Source of the DNA: Prunella strophiata
Taxonomy: Eukaryota; Chordata; Aves; Passeriformes; Prunellidae
Reading direction: 5' to 3'
DNA: 64,000 nucleotides
Assembly (NCBI GenBank): GCA_036583965.1
Contig: JAZBQD010000013.1
Coordinates: 5,992,144-6,056,143, forward strand
A model generated the notes under the pieces. The model was not told the origin of the DNA. It did not search any database and worked only from the letters and a program-made list of their open reading frames with translations. This document shows, piece after piece, positions 36,301 to 51,300 of this stretch. The translations under genes and the position numbers were made by a program. Numbering within the stretch: the stretch's first letter is position 1; every line of letters starts with the position of its first letter.

Positions 36301-39300
36301 TCATCTCCTCACTGAATGGCCAGGCCTGTGATACAAAAATCCCAGGATCAGATATTTAATGTGACAGAAGGGGAAGGAGGTTGCTGGACTGGACTGTGGA
36401 ATTTGATTTAGTTAATATTTAATTTAATATTTCATTTTTACAAGTTTCACTTGTCCTCTGTCTTGGTATGCTTATTATTTGTTGGATATTAGATATTCCA
36501 TATCTGAGACAATACTCACTTATTCTGATTGGGTAAATAGAAAGAGATGCTTGCTTGCACAACAGTAGATTAAAAAAACCCAAACACCAGATATGAGCAT
36601 AATAAGCTAACCACTGAGAGGTGTCCTTCCAGAAAACTGAGTCAATTCCACAGAATCATCTTCAGATTTTGCATGTTTGGATTGGTGTTTCTCAGCCTAC
36701 CTTCAATTCATTCTTACCTGGATCAATTACTTTTATGTTGTTCTTAACATGAAAGAAGTTTGAGACATTGAACTTATCCAGGTTTGTTGGATCCTGAAAA
36801 TAAAAACAATTTTAAAAACGAATATCAGAGACCTTGGTATGCACATACTTCCAAGCAACAGACTAGACAGAAGGGGAGACACCATAATAAATAAACAGGG
36901 AGAGATAGAATAACTTCCATACTCCCCAAACCACAGAAAGATGAAAAAAATATAAAGCAATCAACCCCAACCAACATCAGCAATGAGTCAGTTCACAGGA
37001 GACTCCTTAGGGATCTGGAATTCAGTACCAAACACTATATTACACATATATCACCTACAGAAGTTACTACCAGAACCCAGCCAAGTCTCCCCTATCCTAG
37101 AGAAGCAAGAACAATGCAATCCCCTGGTTCTTTCCTTTTTTCTGAGCTTTGGTCTCAGATCTGTGCAAAAGCACAAGAGCTATCTCCTGCTATTTATAAT
37201 CCTAGGCCTGATTTGCACATGCTCTGTGAACTTTTGCAATGCATCTCAAAATACAAATAAAACCTCAGAGCAAGTCTCTGCAGTAAGAACTGTTTTGACA
37301 GTTGGGTTTTTTTTACTAGTGCTTACAGAACTATGTTTAAAAATGATGAAAAAAAAGAAAAAAGCTGTTATGAAAATTCAATTTAGTGTCCACTGGAAGG
37401 AAAATAGCAAAAACACACAGTCCATTAACTGTGATTCTTTATGCTATCTCTAGGCAACTTTCTGCAGAACTCTGACCTTTTGTTAGAGAGAGTGGGAACA
37501 AGGAATGCCTACTGGTGATCTAGGTTACTTCATACTATTATTAAACAGTCTTTAATCCTCTCCTTACAATGACTTCAAGGCTTTCTCCTCAAGCTCCTCT
37601 GCAGCACAGAAAGGTCAAAACATCAGCCCAGGACACCCAACCACTAATGGAAAGTCTTACAGAAAACAATTCAGACTTGAAAATACCAAACTAACAAAGT
37701 AATATGCAATAGTTTCTAGTTCAGGATAAAAATAATGCAACATATTATGCAAAAAACGATTAATAAAAAACTAACATGAACAGTATTAAAAAATATTATC
37801 CTAAAAAATTTAACAAAGCTTCTCAGACCACCATGGTTGATAAAAAGTTTGACAATTTCATCTCTGTCAGAAGTAATGCTTAATACAAGCAGAGCTGCTA
37901 GCTCCATAATTTATAAAATGATCTAATTATGCCTTTCATTCATCCCTGAAATGGTATAGTTCCACCAGAGAGTGCATTTTTAGTTTTATTGCTGGTAGTA
38001 AAACCAAAACACATTTATGAAATCAAGCTGTGTGATTCTGCACCTTAATGGGACCTCCTGGCTTTCTTCTGTCCCCTCTCCTAATCACCAGATAACAATT
38101 TTCTATTGTCTCCTGTCCCACTATACCCCTCCAATAGATCTTCACTGAGATAAAAAAACTGCCCCAAAATTACATCTTTAGAAACAGACAATCTTTAAAT
38201 AAAACTACTAAAAAATAGGAAATTTGGATCTGGTTTTTAGCCATTTTTGTTTTCTCTAACACCAGCACTCAGGAGTATTTACTATTTATTACCTTACATA
38301 CATATTTATATATGTGAATAGAGATGATTTTGAGCCCTGCTTTCTGACAGTCAACAAAGTGCATGGAGAAAGTCTGCAGAAAAAACTTTGTGTGTTTTCA
38401 CAAGACATTTTCACTCTGAAATACTCTGCAGCAATCATGAGCTGCAGCTTTCCAAGACAGCAGTCATTGCTCTCCACATAAATGTACTACCTCAAAAAGT
38501 GAAGGAAGGAAGGACTGCTTACCCTTTCAGGAAAGGGAAAAAATATCTGTGTATTAATATTAATAGAGATAAATAGATTTATAGCAAACCATGTCTGCAG
38601 TTCATGGCAAAGCTGAAGGGCAAGACTGACTCCTGAAACCAACTTTTTATGGACAGAAGGGAAGGCAGCAGTAAAAATGAAACAGAAAACACCTTCATGA
38701 TGTTCTTCTAAATAAAGCATCTCCATTTATTGACTTACTGACTGTTTAAAAATAAATAAAGGACAGCACAACTGCCAGTGCCTTACAAAACCCAGGGCCT
38801 TGTGCTCAAGGTACCACAAATCAGATTAGTTCACACTATTTAACAACCACAGTTCATTCAAACATCTACATGGCTTAACCAGCCTAATCACAGACATTGA
38901 GCAACTCCAGCAAAATGTTTACAGCCTCTTTCCTTGCAGGGGATTTCTCAGGGCTCTCCAAACCACCACCAGCCCCCTGCTTTGGCAGTGCATCTATTAT
39001 CATGTGAAGGACAGCAGAGGCCACAGGGCAGCTCCCTCTCCTTGCAGACCAGCTGCCCATCTGCCCTCTGGGAGATCTGAACTCCAAACCCCAGAACTGT
39101 GACCCAGGTCCTCTGAACAAGGTCCTCCCATCACAGCCACGTGGGCCATCTCTTTCAATGGAAACCTTGACAAAGGCTTGGTTTACAGTGCTGTCCCTTG
39201 TATTCCTGATTCTGCAAAGCAAGAGTCACACCACACTTCAAGAAGGGGGACAACCCACACTCTTACTCCTAAAGAGATTTCCCTCTGTCAGTAGAATAGC

Positions 39301-42300
39301 ACCTCAAAAACAGCTCCTCAATTTGAAATTTGAGTATCAGCTTGTACAGGACACCTAGGACATGTTTATTCCTCCCTCTAAAATATAGCATCTTGATATC
39401 CTAAGAGAAATTTGATTAGAATAAGTTTGATTAGAGTGTGAATCAGAATTAGCATACTGTGAAAGTACTGCAGTGAATACTAAGTCAAACACAAGGTACC
39501 AGTTGCTTCTACCTGCCCCCAAGAGGAGAAACACATCTGTCAAGTCCACCCTGTGCTGCAGAAGACACAAACTATTTCCTTACTGATGGTACTGAGTCCT
39601 ACAACACTAGATATACATTTTTTAAAGGTAAGACTATGAAAATTTTGTAAGTTTGTAAGTCTTTAGACATATCACTTCAGGAAGAAAACTGTCTAAACAT
39701 TAATAATTAGCCTGCCAAGCTTCTCTCATTGCATCCATGACAGTTACTGGGCACAGAATCAGAGCAGTCCAAACAAGATGTCACAGAGATGGGCAGACAG
39801 ACCCACTCACATTGTCAAAGCCTCAAGCTCTAATGAGTTAATTGCCTCTCCTGGTCACAGAGAAGGGCTGGACTCAGATGCTCCCAAGTCCTGTTAAGAT
39901 TAAGGCCTGGAGCCCAAAGACCTAAAGTAGTAAGTTCTGTGTAAGTGCACAGAAACCAGAAAGCAAGATGAACCATGGCCTACTTTTGTTTGTCTTAGCA
40001 TGTTTAAAAATATGTACACAAAACACCATGGCTGGCAGTCTCAGGGTTTTTCTTATTAAGGTTACGAACCATAAACTTTAGTTTAGCAGATAGAGATTTC
40101 AAAGGGTTGCTAACTATCATCACTATTAAAAATCTAGTATTTAATGTTTTCCTGAAAGCTGAGCACTGAAAACAGGTAATCTCAAGTTTTATTCCACTTG
40201 TTTTTTTCCAGTAATTTTCTGGTTTTACCTACTTAGGGAAACAGCTTGAACTCTGTTACACTTATGCACCACATACAAGCCCCCAAAAAGCAGGTTAAAA
40301 CCAGCAGGTTTAGACTGTGTGATTTCTTTGAGTCCTGATTTCTCTCACCATTTGGTTGGCCATGCTGCATCCCTAATTATCCTCAGGACTGTCAGCCTCA
40401 TATGCTGGACTATGTCCCACTTTTTACCCACTACTCTGCACGTCCATTGGTGCAGGATTCTCCCTCCCAGAGACCTCACCCACAACCGGGAGGAAATCTG
40501 CTCTGACCTCCTGTCACACAAAGAGCAAATGAGGAATAGCTGAGGAGTGAAATATCAATTAACAGTGTGCAACTCAGCTACCTCCAGTTCTGCTCATTAG
40601 CTGTGCTTCCTGCCACAAATGTCAGCAGTGTTTAACAGCTTGTTGGGAGCCGTGTCTTGTCCACAGCTGATGAGGTTATATAGAAACAATAAAACTGACA
40701 CAAGGAAGCACAGAACAGTATGAGGCTTTTATTCCCTTTAACAGCAGCAAACCTGTTAGCATTTACCCAGACCTGGTGTTTTCTTCTCTTCCCCTCTCCA
40801 TTTCTGCAGTGCAAAGATGCATTTGTTAGCCTGCATCTACCAGGGAAGGCTCTCTGCAGGCTGCCACCAGAGCACTGTGCCTGCTACCCCTGGCACAGCA
40901 GGGCAGGGGCTTTATTGCAATTCCTTAGGCAAGGAGGAGCCCCCACATGTGCCTCTGTGTCACCTGCAGCACTGCCACTGAGCACAGCCACATTTCTCAT
41001 TAAATCCCCTGCCAGCACACAGCTCAGCAATAGCTTTGAAGAGTTTCCAGAGCAGGAATAATGTCTGCTGTATCCTCACAAACTGAAGTTTGTCTCTTGT
41101 TTGTGAATAGAGCCACAGTGGAGGATGATAAATGGACAGGGTGCTATAAGGTGGGATGTGAAAGCTGGGTATTTCAGCATTCTTACTTTGCTTTCCTCAG
41201 GACCTCTCACACGTGCTGGGATGGGAAGTCCACCACTGTGTCCAGCAAAGCACTACCTGACCCTGCTCCTCTCTCCACCTTGAGCTGGGGCAGACACTTG
41301 CTTCAGCCTGCCTGGCCTTACAAGAGGGAATTCAGATGACAGGTATTTATGTGCTTGTCATTTAAGTTCCACATCATTAGACAAAGAATAATTTGCATAA
41401 TATAGGATTGAAACAGACATGGAATTTACATTCACACTAATTAATAATTATTTCTACCAGATTTTGTCATAAAGATTTGACAGTAGACATTGAGGCCTAG
41501 CAGTAAATTCCCCAGAAATTTACTTGGAAGACAATCTCAAATTAGGTTAAACATTTAGACTGAATACTAGCTGAAAACCTGTAAAACACAGGACTGGAAG
41601 AATTACCTAGATCTGAATTGAGGTTTAATGCACTATTATTTCAAAAGCTGTGCTCAATGCTACCTTGAAACCAATTGCAAAATGGTGAACCAATTGAAAT
41701 GATGAACAGCAATGTACCAGAATGGCAAGCAGAAGAGGAAGCAAACACTGCAAACAAGTGTTAACAATACCAGCTTTTCCATAACAGACACCCCGTCCCA
41801 CAGATCTCCAAGCACTTTACATCCTGCCTTACCCATTAAGTGTAACTAATTAATCTTACAGTACTCAAGTTGTCTGTCAGCTGGGAACACACTCATGACA
41901 TTTTCAAGGGATGCTGAGCTGATCATCACCAAGGAAAAGAATATAAGTGGGTTTAAGGCTGAGAAACATAGACAACATACAACAGCAAATTCCATTTAAA
42001 AGAGACATAAACCAGTACAGTTGGGAGAAAAACTATCTGAAATAATGATGAGGAGAGAGAAACTTGGAAAAATGTAAGACCTGAACTGCAGAAGACAGAA
42101 AGCTTGACTTGAGTTTGTAGCAAGATCACAAAGCTAAGACAAGGAAATTTAAACTTTAGTGTAAAGAATTACAGTCTAAAAACCCAGTCATACTAGGAGT
42201 GCTGTATCTAGGAAGGGTATCATATGGAATAATGCCATGTGCATTTCTGTCATCATCAGCAAAATCCTAAACTAGAATCCATGACATCTTCTGCCTCAAT

Positions 42301-45300
42301 AACTCCATTCCAGTACTGCTAATGTATCTTGCACACCAGGATATGGTATTACTCTTTACCTCCTGCCCTGACTGGCTGGATAATATGGCCATATGCTGAT
42401 GAAAAACTGCCATGCTCCACCCCAGGACATTTGCATTTCAACAGGGGAAAAAGTAATTTCTGTATATGGACTACATGTAGGAAGCACTGCGGATTCCTTT
42501 ACAAAGAGAAGCACATCACAGACCTAACACAGTATTATTAACAACTGAAGTTGTGATTCTGCTTTTTTTAGTTTGGAATTAAAAAAAAAATAAAAAAATT
42601 GTCCTTTTTAACAAGTAAACAGCACAAAAATAACTGCTACTAAATTCAAAGCAACCAGATGAGCTGGTGCTTAGCAGAAAAGATAACAGAGTGGATTACG
42701 ACTCGTGTTTGAATCATGTTTAGCACCAAGAGCAGGAAAAGCATATTATGCAATTCTGCCTCCTCTGAAAAGAGCAAATCTTCCTTGTTTTGTTTTTACT
42801 TATATATGTTAGGAGAGACAAGCCAAGTTTGAGGTCAGTTACTATTCTGGTAAAATCCAAGCAGATGTAGGGTTGTCCTTTATGTATCAATAAGGAAAAA
42901 TGTGATCATACAAATAATCTGCGAACATACATCATTCATATTTTCCACTTATCACATTGCATTTCACTACCAAACACAGGTACCTCCCTCTGTTTCCTAA
43001 GACATTCAGAGTCAGCCTCTGGAAATGCTATTTTCTATTGCTAAACACAGCTATTACAGACAGCTCTATTCAGCTGTTATTTGCAAAGCAAAGAATGTTT
43101 TTTATAGCAACTTCCTTTATATCTACTTTTTTGCCAAGCAGCAGGGTCAGTGATACCCACTCAGTCTCAATTCCAGCTCTCTTGGATACCACAGCACTCA
43201 ATTTACATGGGGGAATGAGAAAACAACAAAGTGATAAATTTCAACACAGAACTGAAAGGTTTTTAAGAGAAGGAGGAACTGGGGTAGAGCTCTGAAACAA
43301 ACAGATTGCAGTCATGAACTCTGGCTAAGAAACAGAGCCACAGGTGGTGGAGCTTGGCAGTGTGAAGCCTGAAGCCACCACACCGCCTGCAGTGTTGTCA
43401 ACAAGAGAGATGGAGAGGAGACATCGGTCTGTCTTTCAATAATTTATATGAAGAAAACACTGTGAGAAAATAACAACTCATTTCTCTACCACATCTACTT
43501 AAGCAATTCCAAAACCCAGGCTAGTCATGCCACTTCAGGTTGAATTCTGGCCTCAACAAAGCAAGACAGGGTAGGGCAGAATTTGAATAGGAGAAATCCA
43601 AGTTCTACGTGCAAGTTTGCAGTGGGTGTTGTGCAGTGCAGTCAATGGCTCTTACTTCTCCTTTAACAGCCTGAAGCCATTTTAGACTGTTAAAAATAAT
43701 TCTGAAAAAATATTTAGAAACTGCTCTGCTAAAAGGTCAAACTTTATCTGGTCAACACCATTCAGATGGTCAAACCTCTTGCAGTCCAATCCCAAGATGG
43801 GGGTGTCTTTGCTATTGCTAAACTTATTTAAGAAGAATGTAGCACAAGAGTGCACATTGCAGAAGTTAACACCAATCCACAATGAACTGTTTACTTAAGA
43901 GGATCAAATCTACTCACAGCATTATGAATGCCACCCTAAATGGAGGTGGGAGAGGTACAAGGGCATGTGTGGCTGTGATCTTGGACTGCACAACTATCAG
44001 CATCTACTTAGTTTCATATTAGACATATTCCTCCAAGCAAGACAGAAACCCAACATGTCAAGAATGAAGATGAAAAATACTGATAAAAACTCACATAGGG
44101 AATGACTAAATTTTTATATGTTGCACTTTGAGATTTAGAGGACTAGAGCAGCTGTGAAAAATCAAAGCTAGGCAAGTAACAAGAACACACTCCTTATACA
44201 TGCATTCAATTTCAACCCTACAAAACATACCAAAATATTTTTTAGTGACTGCACATTTCAATTGTTTGTTCAAAATAACTTGGTTTTCCATATGGGTGCA
44301 CAGACACATTTTTAGACACTTGTCTTTTTTTTACTTTTCCAAATCCATTAGCAACCATGCAGTTACACAGAAATAACATTCTGTTGGGAGCTTTCAATCA
44401 GAAAAAAAGCTGTATTTTTTGCATCCATTGGACTAAAACCATTTTACTTTGTTGCATTAGCTTGAAACACCAACAAGCCCAAAGGAACAGAGGAAAAATA
44501 TTTAAAAACATGCTGTTAAGCACTGGGCTAGTAGAGAAGAAGGGTTACACTTTATTTAAATTTAGACATATATGAAATGAAATTACTATTTGAATTAGAC
44601 TGTATTGGTCTTAGCCTAGTGGCAATTAAGTGTTCATGAGATGCATACTAACTCATGATTTCAATAATAATGATCCAGGCATATTTTTTCCCCTGTTTTG
44701 AAACTATGCAAGCTTAAAAGTACCTACTTTTAAACAAAAGCATTAGATCTTTTGATACTAAACTTCATCTGTATATAACTATATTTTACACTGTAAAATT
44801 CAAAATGCTCTTTTAATTTAGGTTTTAATTTTCTTAAAATCAGCAAAGAACCAACATTGGTATCTATTAAGAAGCAAAATATTCCAAACAAGCAATTAGA
44901 GAAAGTCCTCTGATTTGCTGCCTTACTCTACATTTAGAGAAACATTCCATGGAAAATACTTTTCTGAACCTTTGACTCTTGTATACATCTTTGGAAGAGT
45001 AAGATGGACAATCCACTTCAGTCTTAATGTAACATGTCTAGTTCCTAAAAGCTTAAATACTTTACATTCTAAATATTGTTTCTTTTGATACCACAGACCA
45101 CGTTACTACTCATCCAGATTGTGTCACATGAAATCTTTGTGGCTCATCTGGATAACAAAGAAAATAAAGTCACATTTCTCTGTTCAGTTACTCTAGTTTC
45201 CTACTAGAACAGTGTACACAGCAGCATTTCACCCTCTCCAAAATAAAACCCTGTATGGGATGAGGTGTAAGAGAGAGAAAAGTTCACCTGCAGAGTGACG

Positions 45301-48300
45301 ATGTCCTGCCGAGTGAAGGGCTCATCTGTCAGGAGATCCTTGTAGCTCTTTGGTTTTATGTTCAGCTGCTCAACTGCCTAAGAGCCAGGCAAAAGACACA
45401 GATATCAAAAATCTGATTCTTGTGTGTAAATATTGCAAGTAAATAGGTGATATCAATAAAGTGTTGAAGACTAAATCATAAAGAAAACAATTTCACCCTC
45501 ATTCTCAACTGGCAGCTGCAATATTTTCAATGTGGGCTTTAACAAATGAGAAACTTGTCTCTCATCCCTACAAAACTTGGCAGTTTTGTGTGGTTTGCTG
45601 GATTGTTTTTTTTTAAGAAGAACCTTGCCGTCTCCCTTCCATAGTTATGTCTATCATTCAAACCAAATTAATAATAAAAGTACTGCCAAAATTAAAAAAA
45701 AATAAATCTTGCTTTCAGTTTTCTAAGCTCTTACCTGCAGAAGACCCCTGCACCTATTTTGTTTACCCAAATGTCCTCTGTGGTCCTCACATGGAAGTGA
45801 TAATGTCCCAGTACCTCCAGAAGTCCAAAAATTAATTTCACACTTATAATAAACCAGTAACTGCTATTCCTTCATGTGGTACCACATGTGGCACAAACCC
45901 TCTTGGCACAGCCCATTCAGGGAGCCCAGTTCTGCAGTACTGACCAGGGTTTAACAAAGACCACTCTTAAACTCATCCTTGCCTGTTAACCCCAGCAGCC
46001 AAAGCATCCTGCTTGCAGAAAGAAGATATTTTCTATTTTAACCTGATCTAGATTGCTGTCACAGGTGAGGACAGCTCTACTACATCACAGCAAGTTTTCA
46101 AAACCATGATGAATCCAACCTTCTCCTTGATTGCAATGGTTTCAGCCTGTTCCTCCCTCAGTAGCTGAATATCCCATCAGAATTCAAAAAGATGTTCCAG
46201 TGTTCAGACTTTTTACAACATTGGATATGGATTCATTAATTGAAGGATTTATTTGCAACTGAAAAAATAAATCTTACTTTTACAGTAAGGGCTATGCAAA
46301 GAAGTCACGATTAAAATTCCACTTGGGTTTACATAAATGTTCACAAAACAGGAATAAAAATGCAGTTTAAGTGTCCATTAAGGCATTCTTTTTCCTATTC
46401 CCCCAGCTCCAGCTAAAATGCTCTTTTTTATTCACTGATATGAATAGAAATGAGGCAATTTGTGTTTTTGTGATGATACTGTATCAGAAAGAAGACAACA
46501 GAAAATTTGTCTATTAATTCAACTGAGAGGCATATAAAAGCTACTCATTTTGAAACACAAGGTTCAGTACATGCAGATTAACTTAAGAAAAGATTTTAGA
46601 AATACTATTTAATTCATATTCTAAAGTTGTTCCTATTTTGAAGGCTAAAGTTGGACAATTTATAAAGTAAGTCTTTCTCCCATCCTTTAATTTCCCTGGC
46701 TGTAAAACAAGAACAAAATTTACTTGTCTTTATAAAACACTTTGTGATTTTGACTGAAATTCATCATGTACAAAATATCAATAATGAAATGCAACAGTGA
46801 ACCTACCTCATAGGCAAACACATTTCCAGTAGTCTTGATGGCCACAATATGGGAGTTATTGGTAAATACAGTAAACAGCACTGGACAGTGGTACTTGCCT
46901 GATAGAGGGAAAAAAAGCACACATTTCACATGATGACCTGTGACTGTTTTGAAATAGCTAATTTCTCTGATCTCTGTGGATGACATTTACATTAATTTTT
47001 AATATAAAGTGCAACTTCAGTGAGTATTTAATGGTGTTTTAATAACATTTTGATTCTCCAGTGACAGGAAAAAGTGCTAGAAAAAGTAACAGTTAAGAGA
47101 GCTATAAAACAAGCAAGGAAAATGCAGTTTTGAAATCTATTGCCTTCAATTTCCTAACACAGAACTTTGTCCAACTTGCTTGATATTTATGAAATACCAC
47201 CATATAATTGTTACTGTTGTAATCAAAGATCTATTGATAACATGAACCTTGTAATGTGTCCAGTGCTCTGTATCACTCTTGTTCCCAGGAATAAAAGTTT
47301 AGCTTATAGCCTACAGAAAAGTACACAACAGCTGTTGTGCTTGAAGCAGAGGAGAGTATTTTGTATTCAAATGTGGCAAGCAGAATGCCATTAAATCTGA
47401 ACACGTTACTCAGTAAGGAACCCAGCTTCTGCTCTAATCAAGCTGTGAATTTTCCCAGGAGGGTCAGCATAAATATTAAGCAAGTCAACAGCAAGCAAAC
47501 TGATGGGAGGCAATGTAGGAGGAAAAAGAAAAATGTCTGGATAATCTCAGCAGAAAGCAGTTAGAAGAAGGTTATTAATACTTGATCAGTGTGCTAGACC
47601 TGGGGGTTTGGGTGAGATTTTTGAAATAAGTTGGGCCTATTTAGTTCTTTTCTTCCTAATTACCATTTGAAAATCAAAACCAGCAGGAAGGCCAGAACAG
47701 GCTGCTCACAGCACCTGCAGGGACAGGGGAGGCAAACACCTGCAGAGACTGACCCCTCACTGTGCCACCAGAGGCAGCTCTGCCCCCCTGCACAACCAAA
47801 GCTGAGGACACTTTTGTTGGGCTGAAGGAAAGCCATTGCCACAAGGGACTGAAACTGAAGAAGTTTAGAAAGGGATTTTTGCAAGTGCCCAACTGATGGA
47901 TACAGAAACACACTGGTAAAATGTGAGGCCTCGTTCCAGCTTTGTAAAAAAGAACATGTCACCATATTCTCAGTCCTAGGAAAAGCCAAACTGCTGAGGG
48001 CACACACATGTTGACCTGGATACAAAGTATTCAACTCATAAGTGATCACTAAATGTGAGAAACCTGCCAGGCCCAAAGATCTTTTATATCACATTTATGT
48101 GTGAACAGAGAAGATCCTACATATGTAGCAACCATTCCACATTATGATTTAGAGAAAAGTTTGCTGAGAGACAGAAATGCAACATTTAATTTTTGTCTTT
48201 TGTTGCATTTTCCCTTGACTGGTTAATGACACAAAATGAACCTTTCTAAGGAAAAGGCTTCTAAGACTCTATGGCTGCTGTCATTCCACTCCAGCATCGT

Positions 48301-51300
48301 GAGCTGATCTTCTTTAGGGAAAGCACAATGTCATGGTATCTTTCAAAAGCCTTGGCCACACTGACTATTGATCAATTTTAACACCCTGCTCCTGAGACAG
48401 ATGGAACACAAGGCACAGAAGAAATCCATCAGCTACAGGAAAGAACTTGTAATCCATAGATTTTGGTAAGATAAGGAGACAGACACTCCAGAATTTTATT
48501 CCCACCTAATCTTAGCCATTTTCATTTCAAAGAAATCATTATCTGCTTTGTAGAAGATGAATTCATCTCCACTCTTCTCTTTTGTTCCTACCATGCTCTC
48601 TTAGGAGACTGATTTTATATCTTGCAAAAATAAAACTCGAGGCAGCTGTCTTGTGTGCTTCTATTCATAAAATCCCACGTGTTTATTTAAGTCTAATCCC
48701 TTTTATAAACAAAAAGCTGTTCAAAACCAAGTGAACAGCAAATATTGCCACAGGCAAGTTGGAAATAAGATAACATTACAGAAATTTCACTTTTTTCTGA
48801 TTCTTTCCTTAAAGTAAACAGTACCTTAGAGCAGTAGCAGCTATAGTAAAGTGAAATTGCTGAATAATTTACAGCTCCCCAGTGTAAAGAAAAACAGAAA
48901 TGGAACTTTGAAGGTAAACATATCACTCACAAGAAGCAATTATTCTACTCAAAAAAACCATGATAGAGAACACAAACTACTTAAGTTCACCATGAGTAAG
49001 ACAAACCAGAATTTATTAAAGCACTCATTAAGGAAAAAAACCCAACAAAACACCACCACAGAAAATGACTGTACTTACCTTCACTGTTTTTAGCAAAATT
49101 CAGCTTTATAAGTGATTTGGCATCTAGTTTCTAAAGAAAATAAAGCATTAAAAAGATTAATCACAACAGAATGTAACCATGGAAATAAAAGGAAACTGTA
49201 ACACCATTGTTATGACTTCAAGAGTACATCATTTATTAATAATCTATTGCAGGTTGTCTGAATTATCAGAACCCTGGGAATTCAAGTCACAGCCCACAAA
49301 AACAAGGCTCAGGGAGCCTGAGAACTGGCATATGTTTGTTTACAGGGCTCTATTTGACACAGGACAGTGCTAACCATGGGCAATCAGTTCAAGGAGTTGC
49401 ACAACTCTTAGCATAGACTGAAAGGGGAGTTGGCATGAAAGCTAAGAGGCAAAGATCATTGCCACTGATCAGAAGGGACAATTCAGCAGGGACCTCTGAT
49501 GAAAGTCATAAAGCCAGCAAACCATTCTGGCAATCAAGCTCGATGCCTTTTCTGCAATAACTGTAATTTTTCTTTTACTCAGGAAACGTGCAGCAGAGCT
49601 CACATGACAGCCAGCAATAATAAAGAGAAATGGAGGCACAAGTTCTCTGGAGAGGCACTTGGGGTAACTAAGGGAGTCCCAGGAGGGATTTTCAGCCACT
49701 TAATCCCCAGGTAACAGTTCCACTGAACAGGGAACTGAGGTGACAGCCAAGGCTGGGATGATGTTCTCCAGTTCTAGGGAGGACACTGCAAACTAAGCTA
49801 CTCCTGCTCTCCTATGCCTCATCAGAAGCATGTCTATGGCATTCTTCTGCTGCCCTCTCTCTGGAAGGGTTTTCTGACATGGGAAGAGAAGAGCTGTAGG
49901 GCTGGCAAACATTTCTGGACAATCAGGCTGCTCCTGTCCTGCAGCCTGCCCTAAGACATGGAAGCTGCACACACACCCAAAATAACAGTGAGCCTTCAGC
50001 AACATGCCAGGCCCCCAGTCATTCCATGGGATCAGTGTGTGATTTGGGCACATCACTGGCAAGACAGGACACATCACAACCTGGGTGACCTCACCAGCAC
50101 AGCCCACTGGCATGGTCAGGTAGTGCTTGACTGTGGCACCCAGCTGGAGATGAAACAAGCTGCAAGGCTGAGTCAGGATCTGAGACTTCTGAAAAACAAA
50201 GCCTTTGATTGTATCAGCTGTCAGAGACAGTTTCACAGCCAAATGGATCCTTAAAAGCACACACAGCACAGGCCTTTTAAAAGAAACAATCGGTTCTCTT
50301 CTCAAAACACACACCTGAAGAGATTAGGGAGGTTTTTATAACCCAGACAGCTCTTTATAAACAGCTACAAGTGGAGAACTGCCAGCCCTGGTACCGACAC
50401 TGTTACTTCAATCATTATGGCAAAGAGCAATAAAGAAAAGTGTGAAACTAAGTTAGTGGGCTTTCTGTGCCTAATCAAAATTCATATTCTTGGTTTACAG
50501 AGTATATGTTATGACAGCTGGACTCATTAGTTTATAGGAAGGTGCTTCTCAAATTGCTCTCCACCAACTGGCAGGCTCATTTGCTGCCAGAAAGGTAACC
50601 ATCTCTCTAATTTATTAGTAGGAAGAGCAATGAGAGCTAGTAGAAATAAGATGGGAAGGGAAAAAAGAGGCCAGGTTTGGGTGTATTTATTTATGTCATA
50701 GAAGACCAGTACTGCTGCTTTTCCTTAAGTGGATTCTTAAAAAAACCACCCAAAACTCTCCAACATCTGCCCACTGCTGGGGTGTAAAGAAGGACAGCAA
50801 AGGCAATGGCAGTCTGAAATGACTAAGTGAATGCAGACCTTTATTTATTTATTTAATCTTCTTACAAGAACAACTTTATCAAAGAAGTAGTAGGGGAACT
50901 GCAGAGTTGCCAAAATGAACATCTGATCCTGGACAGATCTGTTCAACCTAAACAACTATTAACACAAAGCAGCATCCATCTGTGCACATGTTGTGCAACA
51001 GCCCAAAAATTACGTTTCAGAGAAAGCTTCTTTATAAATACAACCACTGGAAACATTGATAATTTCAAGAAAGGTCCTTAAATTATCCTCCTGGCAGATC
51101 TGAGCTATGCCCAAAATGCATGAGCATCTTTACAGAAAAATGAAAACAGTTCCATAAGAAACAGTTTAGCATGATTGAAGATTCAGATTTATACCTTGAC
51201 AGAAATGATGAAGAAAAGACAGACTAAACTGCTGTGCAGACTTTAAAGGTAGCAAAAGCTGCAGTGCACTTTTCACCTGTCACCCTATGATGTATTGTTA

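Noticed and set aside
36983..37453. 156-codon open frame on the plus strand in intron 8.
   Set aside because: Low-complexity Lys runs, no recognised domain and no upstream regulatory context. It is expected by chance in a long intron.
38880..41340. GC-richer stretches in intron 8 with overlapping open frames on both strands.
   Set aside because: They have no CpG enrichment comparable to 52602-52767 and no match to a remembered repeat or protein, so they are left as ordinary intron.
49793..50314. 173-codon open frame on the minus strand in intron 5.
   Set aside because: It begins with GTG, resembles no protein family I know, has no splice or promoter context, and a plus-strand frame overlaps it. 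It is probably chance within a slightly GC-richer patch.
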